Assembly: GCA_934047225.1 (NCBI GenBank)
Contig: OW203983.1
Location: 2,294,001 to 2,358,000, forward strand
From: Ypsolopha sequella
Taxonomy: Eukaryota > Arthropoda > Insecta > Lepidoptera > Ypsolophidae
Direction of reading: 5' to 3'
Length of the DNA stretch: 64,000 nucleotides
Under the pieces are notes generated by a model. That model was not told where the DNA came from. It worked only from the letters and a program-made list of their open reading frames with translations, and ran no database searches. The translations under genes were made by a program, and so were the position numbers. Below, piece after piece: positions 23,246 to 33,925 of this stretch (positions within the stretch are counted from its first letter, which is position 1; every line of letters starts with the position of its first letter).

Positions 23246-24459
23246 GTAAGTTTAATGCAGTAACATACTCTTGCCAATCGATAATTCGTTGATTTAGAAT
23301 ATTGTTTGTAGGATTAATCATTCTGTTTCACGAAGCGTTATCTATTATTATATAAAAATATATTTTTATCTCTTTGAAGCTGGTTTAACACGTATTGTAG
23401 CAGTTGACGATGTTTCTGTAAATATTGTTTTAAGTTGGTTGGTCGAGAAGAATAATATCTTGTGAAAAAGTTTGCATCTCGTGTATTTACGGTCGACTTA
23501 GTCCGTCCGTGCATTTCTCAGATGACTAGCTGTGGAATGTACTGCATCTGTGTAACTCTTGGCGTTAGAGAGAAAATTATCGGAAAACTTAGTAGGTAGG
23601 TACCTACTTCAATAAAGTTTTTGTTCGCTCCGATCAACGACGAAGTAGTGTGTAATTTACATTATTAGGTTCCGTTTCAAAACGAGCGATTATCACTCGG
23701 AGTGACGCGAATTTCCCCCTACAGCGTTCAGAAATTGGCATGAGAAAATGCCAGGATAAACAAGCTATTACCTGATAGTTGCACTAAAGTGTTTTGAAAT
23801 GCGTCCGGGGGAATGTGAACAACAAGTGCGATTTCTAACACTTCCTGGATACTGACAAAATTCGCCTGACAATTTTAACTTCAGTGTATTTCCGGCTTTT
23901 ACACAAAATTAAATACTTGAAAATTTTATGTAACATTTCTGTAGGGCTGTAATTTTTTAGTATACAGGACCTACTTTCCTTTCAGGCATTTTCAGTTTCC
24001 CACCCTTGAATTTCATTTGAGTTTAATATGACTTTAACATTTCATGGAAATCACTCGCAAGTGTTTCAAAACCTGATTTTTTTCTCTTTCTATTTTATAG
24101 CTATGTCTCTTTCTTAAAAAACGAGTGAAATTGCACATGTGATCAGACGTTTCGAAAAGGTAAACGGTGAAAAATTAAGAGTTTGTATTGATACATATAA
24201 TTCATTATTCCTGCACATAAACAGACTTTGTCAATACTTGACAAAGAATGTGTAAGCAAAAATATATATTTATAAACAAATAATACTCAGTACTAATTAA
24301 TCATCACAAACAATAATCCTTCAATACCAGTTGTTTAATAAATCTTACAAGAATTTTTATTGTCTTCAAGCAATGTTTAGTTCCATGAGAATACCAACAT
24401 TGAAGTACTGGAACCAGCAAGCCTTAATTTATCTTTGAATCAGTTATCAACGGGGTGGC

Positions 24460-24603
24460 CATCATCAAAAACATAGATAAAAACTGAATTTTCAAAATTA
24501 CCTTTAGTAGGTATTGGACTATTTACAACCTGTGACGTCACTTCAAATGCGGACATATCCTTAGACAATGGAAATCCGATAGTTTATCTGTTTTTGATGA
24601 TAG
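24460..24603. mobile_element. MITE family M2, copy 1
   Basis: Ends 'catcatcaaaaacatagata' and the inverse 'tatctgtttttgatgatag' form the terminal repeats. The interior has 'gtgacgtcacttcaaatgcg'. The same family, in the opposite orientation and with longer termini, is at 45220-45410. Confidence 0.75.
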
Positions 24604-24725
24604 TCACTCAGTTGGCTAGCAAGATACATTATTGGCCCGCAGTTTAACTGTTCTTTATTTTGACAAAATTGAAGTGACTTTGTTCATAACCAGTACAATT
24701 ATTGATTAGGTAATCATCTATAACA

Positions 24726-25817
24726 GGGTGGGTCTCATTATTTCTATTTTCCATTGGAATGGAAATTCTGATACTGCCAGATTTATGCAAATCCGTCTCA
24801 CAATAGCCATTGACGTGAAAAACATCGAATGGAAATAGTGGTACCCGATTTCTCTAACAAACCGTCTCAGTATTACCATTATAAGTGATTTATGAAAACG
24901 CATAGAATTGTCAAAAAAACTCTTCGACGCAAAAAAAATACCAAGCCTGTTTAGGACAGTTGAAAATGTATGTGTTGACTGTGTAATTTTAATTCATAAT
25001 TAGGCTGGGTAGTGGCAACGACAGTACTACTAAAGTAGAGCCACTGAGTGATGGCACTTATGACAGCTGCATTTAGTGATGAGGTACATTTCAAATTTCG
25101 GTTAAAAATAAAAATCAAGTGTGAGTTTACTCAACATTAGACACGTCATTCAACATTCAACATAATGATACAATAGGAAAATGTGCCAAAACCAGTGGCG
25201 TAGCTATCGGAGGGCTATGCGGTGTAGTACCCCAGGGCCCCCAAGAGATGTTTAAATATCTAAATCGAAAAAAGTATTTTAATATCATTTATTTTCGTTT
25301 AGTTTAACTTCGTCATTGTTTTGTTTTTAATTAAATATTATTGCGTAACTTGGCGAACTCAAACAAGACCTATAAAACATGAGAAACTTAAAAAAAAAAA
25401 CTTTGTTTCTATACGAATTCTATTGCACAATATAGCAACATTCAAATCAAAATATAATAACCGAAACAAGTAGTACATCACTATCAACAATTAAGTATTG
25501 AATTTTTTAATTCACACTTGCTTATAAATAATTACGATACTTTGTAGGCATTTAAACGTCATAGGCGCCATCACTCGATGGCTCTCTACTGTACTGGTAG
25601 TGGTAGTTCCGTTGCTTATAAATAAATAAAAAATGTTTACGTATCACTGTCGACTTATTGACAATTAATCCATCAAAAACATTCTCAGTGGCCAGTACCT
25701 ATCTATTGGTAGAGGAAATCGGCGTCGCGATTTTAAAAACGCAATGGAAATAGTGAAACATGTAGTATCAGAATAACCGTCAATGGTTATTCTCAGTGGA
25801 AATAATGAGACCCACCC
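24726..25817. mobile_element. Non-autonomous DNA transposon with 8-bp TSD (hAT-like), 1092 bp
   Basis: Termini GGGTGGGTCTCATTATTTC on the left and the exact inverse on the right. They are flanked by a perfect 8-bp direct repeat CTATAACA (24718-24725 and 25818-25825), as made by hAT or P transposases. A second, inner inverted pair lies at 25018-25068 ('gagccactgagtgatggcac') and 25557-25616 ('gccatcactcgatggctctc'). At 25192 'cagtggcgtagctatc' looks like the end of another hAT element. No transposase remains. Confidence 0.85.
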
Positions 25818-25988
25818 CTATAACAATAGACTTCAGGCATGATTGTGCCTTCTGCCACTGTACTGGTTAAGGTGTTTGTTCTTTGTGTTTTAATATAAAC
25901 ATTTATATATCTGCAACTCTCCACATTGAACATTTTATTAAGATTGTTTTGGCTAATCATTTGGTCATTGATTTATGTTTTTAAGTTT

Positions 25989-26315
25989 ATTGTCTGTTTG
26001 TTCATTATATATATCATAGACTCATAACTTTGATCCATTTAAGGGTTCACAAGGAACCATTATGGTAAGAGTCCATTGTCTGTTTGTTCATTATGTATGT
26101 CATAGCCTCATAACTTTGATCCATTTAAGGGTTCACAAGGAACCATTATGACTAAGTAAGATTCCATTGTCTGTTTGTTCATTATGTATGTCATAGACTC
26201 ATAACTTTGATCCATTTAAGGGTTCACAAGGAACCATTATGACTAAGTAAGATTCCATTGTCTGTTTGTTCATTATGTATGTCATAGACTCCTAACTTTG
26301 ATCCATTTAAGCTAG
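25989..26315 (+). repeat. Tandem repeat, ~90 bp x 4, derived from a dispersed repeat
   Basis: Units beginning near 25991, 26077, 26168 and 26260 share 'tgtctgtttgttcattatg', 'actcataactttgatccatt' and 'gttcacaaggaaccattatg'. The unit resembles a piece of the 'agggttccgtacc' family (R5), apparently tandemly amplified here. Confidence 0.85.
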
Positions 26316-28031
26316 ACTTAAAATTTGGCCCACACCATAAAGAAAATAAAATGTAGGTACTAAAAACATTCAAATTTTAGTAGCTCATTAATCTCAAATG
26401 AGATAAAAAAGAATATCTTATTATTGTTTAGTATGAAAGAGTCAATTATAAATAAATATATTTAAGATTTGTTTACTTGCACAAAAAATAAATATTGAAA
26501 AGACTTCCTAAAACTAAAACTGTATGGAATATGAAAATTATGAAGAAATTAATGCTCGTAAACAATTTTGTAAAGACTACAGAAAAATAAAGCAGTGGAA
26601 TTTTTTTAAATACTGTGCAGATCTCAGCATGTGAGTTTCACTCTAAATTAACTGGTACTTATTGGTACGGTAAGTTATTTAAAAAAATATATCCATCATT
26701 GTACCCCATTTCTATGTTAAGATTACTGGTTTAAATGCTTGATAAGAATTATTTTTTTACTACTTTTGCCATGCGAATGGTTTGTTTGCTTTTGCATATT
26801 TAATTTGATTATATTTACTTAAATGTTATTTCTTTGATCACATATCCAAAAGCTGCTTTTGCGAATGTATGAATTAATTCCAATTGCAATTATTCAGGTC
26901 ACCAGAGATAAGAACGCCAATATGCATATTGTTTCAAATTAAATATTATATATATATATGTATCCATGTTTCTATGTGTGTGTACAATAAAGAATAGAAT
27001 AGAATCATGTACCTGAATTGCCAACTGTAGGACAGAAGATATCTCCCAAATCGCTCCTTTAACAGTGGATATATCCACATATATATTGTAGCTGATCTTA
27101 CTCTTGAAGGTGATAGGTGATACGCGGACGGGAGAAGCGGTATTACATTGCTTAGTTAGGTGTTAAATAGCACTCAGACCTTTAAAATCAACCATGGGTT
27201 GCATATTCTTTATTAATGCCACTAAGAGGTTCATAACTGCGCATTTTGCCACCGTTTTATCACTAACAATAGCATAAGAGTGCCATATGCCACTAGATGT
27301 GGTATAAGAGATCTTATTATGTATAATAATATATTAAAATAAAATGTATTTTACACTGTATACACTGTGTCGACGCCATTTTGCTCTTTATATCTAGAAC
27401 AGAGAAAATAGCAACTTAAGTTTATTAATTTCACTCATAACTCATATGGCCCTTGTTTGAAACGTATTAGTGTAAAAATTTAGATTTTTAGCACTTTGGC
27501 TTGCAAAGAGGAAGCAAACGGGTAAAAACTGGAACCAATGAGCGCATCTCAATGTTTGATATAATTGAATGTTTATTATCATATTTTGGATAATGTATTA
27601 TTTGATGACATCCAACCAAATTTTACAAATGTTTTAGTGAATCATGAATAGACTTGTAGGACTGTTTATTTTTTGACATATTTCAACAAAAATATATATT
27701 TATCGTCTATGATTTACGTAAATTTTAATCGAAATACTCATTTAATTGAAGCCGCGTAAAAATCTTGAAAGAAAACACGTCTTATTCCCAAAATGGTTTC
27801 ATAATACCATAAAAACACTAGAAATAAAATACTATAGTATGACCGTAACCGCTATGCCTCGCCTTAGGCGCGCCGCGCGCATGAGTTTACATGAGATCGA
27901 TATTGTCGGATCTTACGAGATTGGTTTACAATAATTTAAAGGATATAAGCTTTTTATATTTATTACGAAATACGAGGGCGCAGTGTAGTCTGGTAAAAAT
28001 TAAACGAAACATCGGTTTTTCGAGGTAAACT
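26316..28031. other. Gene-free interval in DIP2 intron 1
   Basis: AT-rich, with a short (TA)n near 26948. No bounded element or ORF above background (one 62-codon ORF at 27746). Confidence 0.4.
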
Positions 28032-28115
28032 TAGGGTTCCGTACCTAAAAAGTACAGAAAGAACCTTTATGGTGAGACTCCGTTGTCCGTCCGTCCGTCC
28101 GTCCGTATGTCACAG
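28032..28115 (+). repeat. Fragment of dispersed repeat family R5
   Basis: 'tagggttccgtacctaaaaa' followed by (GTCC)n matches the 5' end of the complete copy at 59156-59459. The interval 28116-28689 after it has no supported feature. Confidence 0.7.
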
Positions 28116-28689
28116 CCTCAAAAAACATTAAAAGCTTTTACAGTGTATTTAATTTTAAATCATTATATATTTGCTACCGTGCCCTAAAATGTTATGACCA
28201 ACTGCTATCAAGGCCATAATTTGGCTACGTACACCGCTATTATATCGCTCTAAAACTTAGTCACCCACTTTCTACGGCTCATACACGTCCTAACGACGTA
28301 TAAAATGCTCAGAGAAGGTACAAACCACTAGGAAATATTCCGCCATTGTTATTTTTATGTTGTTGAATTGGTTCATCGAAATTATCGTTTCGTTACAGAT
28401 ATTTACGACAAAGAATGAAATAATTTTTAAAAATAATGAGGGAGTACTGAGCTATTGTATCGCTTTTTAAGCCCCTCGGTGTGTATAAATCGCTATTGTA
28501 ACCCTCTTGTATTGACGAATGCTCCTTAATTTGTGTCCAAATGGACTTATAGCGGAGGTATAGCGGGGATATATTATCCGGATATAAAGCCAGTTCGTAT
28601 TGATTCAATACTTAACGGTTTACTCTCTATGGCTCTTGTATTTCTCAGTTTTGTTAGTTGGGAATCTCCTCCTAGCTCAATGCATTTAG

Positions 28690-29041
28690 TCCAAAATTCT
28701 AATTAATATAGTTTATTTTGTAACTAGGTATACATAATACACTTTTTACAAGTCAAATTTAATCTTATAAAATATATGTTCAATTCAAATTCAAATAGTT
28801 TATTTTGCAAAGTAGGTATAGATATATATATCTATACCTACTTTGCAAAATAAACTATGTATATATACACTTTTTGCACGTCAAATTTAAATCTAATAAA
28901 GAAAATATATGTAATAAAATAATAAATGTACATGAACTAAATTAAAGGTTTATTTAATTTATCTAGAAATATATTTACGATTAAAATGATAGGTAAAATA
29001 TATATTATACAAGGTAAAATCCAATCAGCCGCCCGAACCCA
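28690..29041 (-). mobile_element. LINE-A copy 2, 3' tail (left flank of the nest)
   Basis: Two successive tail segments ('atagtttattttg' at 28709 and 28795) are followed by the LINE-A 3' UTR also seen at 17881-18014 ('taataaatgtacatgaacta', 'atgataggtaaaatatatat'). It stops at CCGCCCGAACCCA (29029-29041), where the large LINE begins. The LINE-A sequence resumes at 33153. Confidence 0.8.
28795..28858. repeat. 64-bp perfect palindrome
   Basis: 32 bases starting 'atagtttattttgcaaagta' are followed immediately by their exact reverse complement, centred at 28826/28827 on 'gatatatatatc'. It lies in the LINE-A tail and consists of two tail ends joined head to head. Confidence 0.95.
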
Positions 29042-29085
29042 TGATGATGATGATGGTCTCCAAGCCGACACGGCTACGGCGACTG

Positions 29086-31269
29086 CTATTGGCGAGGGTG
29101 TGATGGGCTTCGCTGGTGTGCCCGAATGTGGCTGACGTAACCAATCTTGGCTTTAAATGTTCGTCCGCATATACCACATTTGAGTATTCCGTTCTCGTAG
29201 TTGTAGTCAATAGCCACAGGTGGTCGGGCCTTGAGTTGGTCACGCTTGGAGTCGAGATCTGCTCGTCTTTGTGCTTCAAAGCTAAAAACATTTGTTTGCA
29301 CAAGATGTCTCCACTCTGGTCTTTGAGCTGCGTGTTCCTCCCAGGTCTCATGGGGTATATCGCAACTCTTCATATGTCTCTTCAACACGTCCTTGAAACG
29401 AAGAAACTGGCCTCCCTGTTTGCGCTTGCCTTCTCGGAGCTCCGAGTAGAAGACACGCTTCGCCAGCCTCTCATTAGACATGCGCGAGACATGGCCACAC
29501 CAGCGCAGTTGCCGTCGCATGATATAAGATTCAATGCCGCCAACTTTAGCACGGCGCAGCACTTCTGTGTTCCGAATGCGATCAGACCATTTTATATTTA
29601 AAATTTCACGAAGACATTTGAGATGGAACCTATCTAAAGTACGGATGTGTCTTCGGTATAAGCACCACGTCTCCGCTGAATATAGCAGGTTTGGCAGAAC
29701 AATGGCCATGTATACAGCGATCTTAGTTGACCTTTGGATGTCGTGTGAGCGGAACAGTTTTAACTGCAACTTTCCGAAAGCAGCAGAAGCGGCACCGATA
29801 CGGCTGTTGATCTCAGCATCTAGATCTCCATTTGCTGACAAGGTACTTCCCAGATATCTGAACTTGTCTACCTGCTTCAGAGTGTCTCCACCTAAGCGAA
29901 TATTCAGCGTAGAGCCGGCCAACTGCAATGTGTCTAATGTCATAACTTCAGTTTTCTTCACGTTTATTTTCAACCCATATTTACAGCATGCCTCATCTAG
30001 CTTGCACATGAGCAGCTGTAGACCCTCTGGGGTATCCGCTACAAAACATAGGTCATCTGCGTACATAATATCTGTGATGACATCGTGAGAGACCTTACTG
30101 TTGGCCTTAAGTCTGGCAAGGTTAAATAGCTTCCCGTCCATCCGAAAGCGAATATGGATGCCTTCTGATGTTCCTTGTAAGGTTTCTCGAACCACCACGG
30201 CAAAGTATAGAGCGAACAGAGTGGGTGCCAAGACACAACCTTGTTTGACTCCACAGGTAACGGAGAAATAATCTGTCTGCTCGCCATTAGCTGTCACACA
30301 GCACGCCATGTTGTCGTGTAGAAGTCGGATAAGCCTTATAAACTTATCTGGGCAGCCATACTTTTCCAGGATTAACCATAGGGCTTCACGAGGAACACTA
30401 TCAAATGCTTTTTCTAGATCTACGAAACAAAGGTGGAGCGGTTGGCCTTGCTCTTTATTCTTTTCTTGTAGTTGACGTAGACTAAAGATCGCTTCACAGG
30501 TTCCTCTTTCCGGTCTAAAGCCAAACTGGCTCTCTGGCAGCAGTGCTTCGGAGGTGGGAATAAGTCGATTTAGGAGAACTCTAGCGAATATTTTTCCAGG
30601 AACGCAGAGCATTGAGATACCCCGGTAGAAATTGCAGTCTGAACGGTCGCCTTTTTTTTTATATAAAGGACAAATGCACGAGATTTTAAAGTTATTTGTT
30701 ACGCGTTCCTCGTCCCACATTCGCAAAAACAATTTCCATAAGGTGTTGTGCAGCTCCTCTCCTCCATACTTCAGAAGTTCTCCCGAGATGTTGTCAATAC
30801 CAACCGCTTTGTTGTTTGGTTGCTGTTTTATAGCTGCGACAACTTCCTCCAGAGTGAGTGGTACACACAAATCCATTGTCTCAGGAAGTTTTGGGAGCGC
30901 TCTAATGTGCTGTAGATCAGCTGATCGATCTACGTTTAACAGCTGGTTGAAATGCTGTGCCCAACGATTCAGTGCATCTTCCTTAGAAGATAGTCGTTGA
31001 GTGCCGTCCATAGATTTAAGCGGCACACTAACACGGCGTACGCTCCCAATTAGCTTCCTTACTTCACTATAGAACAAACCCAGCTGGTTTGACTGAGAAA
31101 GCCAGTTGATGTAATCTGCTTTCCGTTTCCACCACTGATCCTTAACTTCCCTTGTAAGGGTCCGCAGCGCTATACTGCTTTTCTTTATCTCCTCCAATGC
31201 CTCTTGAGATTGCCGTCCTCGACACTGACGTCGCAGTAGGGCTCGGTGCTTATTAATTGCTTCGTTCAA
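29086..31269 (-). pseudogene. LINE reverse transcriptase with C-terminal C2H2 finger (frameshifted from endonuclease)
   Basis: 727 codons. The RT core is intact by eye: 'FGFRPERGT' near residue 249, catalytic '[13 protein letters not shown]' near 282, '[13 protein letters not shown]' near 340, catalytic 'YADD' near 403, '[12 protein letters not shown]' near 432. The thumb/C-terminal region includes '[12 protein letters not shown]', and a single C2H2 zinc finger ('CGICGRTF' to 'HIRAH') closes the protein. The apparent Met at 31269 is not the family start: the frame is open upstream ('[14 protein letters not shown]'), and that stretch normally follows the endonuclease in one polyprotein. The endonuclease lies in another frame just upstream, so this copy carries a frameshift near 31310-31350. 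Confidence 0.9.
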
Positions 31270-32303
31270 CGACTTATCGTTTTCATCAAACCAGTCTTCG
31301 TTAGTTCGGTAGTTCGGATCGATTTCCCTAACGTGTGTTTGGCTGAGTCAATTATTTGCGAACAAAGGAGATCCCATGTCGCCTGTAAATCACCGTTTGT
31401 GTCAATAGTCGAGGTTGCGCTGTTTAAAACTTGACAATAGTTTTGACGAATTTCCAAGCTGGCAAGTTTTCCAACGTTGAGTCGCGTCTGCTTAACTTTG
31501 TTGGATCTAATTGGAGGGCGAAGTTGCAGTAACATTTTAGTGACCACTAATTTGTGGTCCGTCCAACATTCGGCTCCGCGCATGACTCTTGTGACGAGTA
31601 CTTGGGATATATCAGTTTGTCTAACGATGGCGAAGTCGATCAGGTGCCAATGTTTCGACCTCGGGTGCATCCATGTGACCTTGTGTTTTATGGGTAATCT
31701 GAAGTACGTATTGGTTATAGCCAGACCAAATTGCGAGCAAAGGCTCAGTAACATTTGGCCGTTACTGTTCATGTTACCAATTCCGTGTCGACCTAAAACA
31801 TTAGGCCACGCTTCGTGTTCTCGTCCGACTCTTGCGTTAAAATCCCCCAGCAGAAGGATCTTCTCCACCGGACGAATCTTGGCTAAGGTGTTTGCAAGCT
31901 CTTCGTAGAAGCGGTCCTTTACGTCGTTGTCATTTGTCATGGTTGGCGCATACACGCTTATTAGATTTAGAAACCTATTATTCTCCATGTGGAGGCGTAA
32001 GGTGATAACACGATCAGAGATGTATACTGGACACTCTGCCAGTTTCCCAACCAGAGAGTTTTTGATCGCAAACCCAACTCCTGAGCGTCTTGGCTCGGAG
32101 GCGGGCGTCCCCTTCCAGTAGAAGGTGTATTCGCCACCGTGTTCCACTATCTCTCCTTCGTCAGCCAGGTGTGTCTCGCTGAGCGCTGCTATATCCACAT
32201 TGTAGCGACGAAGCTCACGGGCCACGATTGCGGATTTCCTTTCAGGACACAGGTTTGTGCTGCGATCAAGCAGTGTTCGTACGTTCCATGTAGCGAAGGT
32301 CAT
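31266..32303 (-). pseudogene. LINE AP-like endonuclease (N-terminal part of the polyprotein)
   Basis: 345 codons starting 'MTFATWNVRTLL'. Catalytic landmarks of exonuclease-endonuclease-phosphatase family enzymes are present: TWN at 5-7, 'LSETHL' with the metal-binding Glu near 42-43, 'SVYAP' near 116-120, 'LLGDFNARVG' near 151-160 and 'WTDH' near 247-250 (in place of the common SDH). It ends at 31266, four bases inside the RT frame, by reading into the wrong frame after 'HTLGKSIR'. An indel near 31310-31350 is the likely cause. The ATGA-like overlap at 31266-31269 is probably coincidental. Confidence 0.88.
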
Positions 32304-33152
32304 TTTTAAAGATTTCGAGTAAATTTTCTTATTATTTCAATTGGAGGGATGCTTAGGCAGCCGTGGTTACTGCCTCCCTGTTGTTTTAAGGTAAGCAATT
32401 TTTAGGACACCTTTTCTAGTCCTGTCCCCATGTGGGGCAAGCAGTGCTTCCCTGAATAGGGCTGCTTGGTCACCCAGAGTGCTGCCGAGCTTACGCTGTT
32501 ACCTCAATCAGCGCAAAAGCGACCACTCTCTCCGAGCCGCCTACGTGCAAACCTTAACCAAAGCACGGTGTGCATCACAACCGTACCTCTCTGTCTCAGC
32601 TCATCGCCGCAGGGCTTTTTCTTAATTCGGGTCCATTTTCCAGAAGCAGTCCGTTGCGCAGATCATATTATAGTGCACAAGTGGGCGCGCGACCACAGGT
32701 GCACTCTCTCGTCCTCCCTCTTCTGAACCCGATGGAACGGAGACCGCTACGACCAGAGAAGAGTTTGGGTGCAGTGTCTGGCCGACAGCTGCTGAAGACC
32801 TCTGCTGTCGCCCTTGGCCTTCCACCATGCCTTTGCTATCCCGCCGATTCCACCAATATCCGTCGCTTATCAGCCATGATTTGCCTTTGTCACCGAGATA
32901 GTCTTCATGCACTGAGCGGGAGATGTCCGCGTATAGGCCTGTCCGCCTTAGTGTGCAGGCCCCCCTCATCCAGGTTTAGCCCACGAGCCGACGTGGTTTA
33001 CCGTGGTGTGGCCGCTGCGTGCACAACAGCTACTTGGAGCCACTGGTGAGAGATTTGCGAGACGTCTGTGGACCAGTATGATTCCTCCACCCTCCAGTAG
33101 GAGAGTCGGCTGAAGGGACCTGAAAGGTACTACCACTAGGCGCCCCACTACA

Positions 33153-33337
33153 CCACCCGAACCCATACCGGAGACCCGGCCAAGGACCAGGAACAAGGTT
33201 CAATGATCACCAACCGAGCCCCCAGCACGAATCCAGGCGGCCGACCAAATCCCATCCTATATACTACATACTAATAGGTTACATATATAAATACATGCCT
33301 ACCTCCGCCCATTCGATTAGTCTTGCTAAGAAGAAGG
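33153..33337 (-). mobile_element. LINE-A copy 2, middle segment of the nest
   Basis: Matches 18015-18200 of LINE-A copy 1 nearly base for base ('gaccaggaacaaggttcaat', 'aataggttacatatataaat'). It lies between the large LINE and the second insertion and resumes at 33854. Confidence 0.85.
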
Positions 33338-33853
33338 AATGAATGAATGAATTTATTTCAGAAAGAAAGTACAGAAAGAAAGAAAGTACATAATGTAGTA
33401 TTTTTGTGCGTTACATTATTATATTACTTAGGGCTATCTTAACTTACTTATATGTATATACATTTAATTTACTATCCTAAATAATATACTTAAATATATT
33501 AGACATTAATGCATATAATAATTTACGGGTATCAAGGGTCGAATACTACACACCGTGCTAGTAAAAAACTGTTTGACGGTCATGTAGTTTGCCGTTCATA
33601 ACCTTCAATTGGTTTACATTAAGTGTACATAGTATTTTAAATAAATAAATAAATAAACCTAATAAATATGTAATTACCAAGTTTGTACATAATCATTTAT
33701 TTATAAGGAAGAACATATAATAATATATAAGTACAGATATGCATATAAATATTGTGTGTGCTGAGGACATCTAAATACGTAAAATTAGTTGAGTGTTGTG
33801 TGAGTGTGTGTGTATTTTGTGTAGTTTGGAGAAAGTAAAGTAAAGTAAAGTAA
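33338..33853 (-). mobile_element. Short 5'-truncated retroelement with 19-bp TSD
   Basis: Flanked by the perfect 19-bp direct repeat agtcttgctaagaagaagg (33319-33337 and 33854-33872). On the minus strand its 3' end is (ATTC)n-like, preceded by 'ctgaaataaattc'; the other end is (CTTTA)n. No coding sequence survives. The 3' simple repeat and long TSD indicate target-primed insertion of a LINE or SINE tail. Confidence 0.85.
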
Positions 33854-33925
33854 AGTCTTGCTAAGAAGAAGGGCAAGAAACTTAGCAATATCATGTTTTT
33901 TTTTTAACATAAAACTTATACTGTA
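33854..33925 (-). mobile_element. LINE-A copy 2, right end (5' truncation point)
   Basis: 'gggcaagaaacttagcaata' and 'aacataaaacttatactgta' match 18190-18250; similarity to copy 1 stops near 33925. Confidence 0.75.

Larger units (their letters stand above)
29042..33152 (-). mobile_element. APE-type non-LTR retrotransposon, near full length (4.1 kb), flanked by TSD
   Basis: Minus-strand LINE with a ~0.85-kb 5' region (32304-33152), an endonuclease frame, a reverse-transcriptase frame and a very short 3' UTR ending in (ATC)n at 29042-29056. It is flanked by CCGCCCGAACCCA (29029-29041) and CCACCCGAACCCA (33153-33165), a 13-bp target-site duplication with one difference. LINE-A copy 1 shows the empty site at 18015-18027. 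The clade (RTE, CR1/L2 or other) cannot be settled by eye. The only lesion noticed is the frameshift described with the ORFs. Confidence 0.9.

Noticed and set aside
23130..23321. Minus-strand 63-codon ORF over DIP2 exon 1
   Set aside because: Antisense shadow of the exon and its flanks.
29116..30088. Plus-strand ORFs of 161 and 184 codons, and others to 33049
   Set aside because: Antisense shadows of the LINE RT and endonuclease frames.
31266..31269. Translational coupling of endonuclease and RT through a 4-base overlap
   Set aside because: The RT frame carries family-typical residues upstream of its first Met, so a frameshift in a single ORF explains the overlap better.
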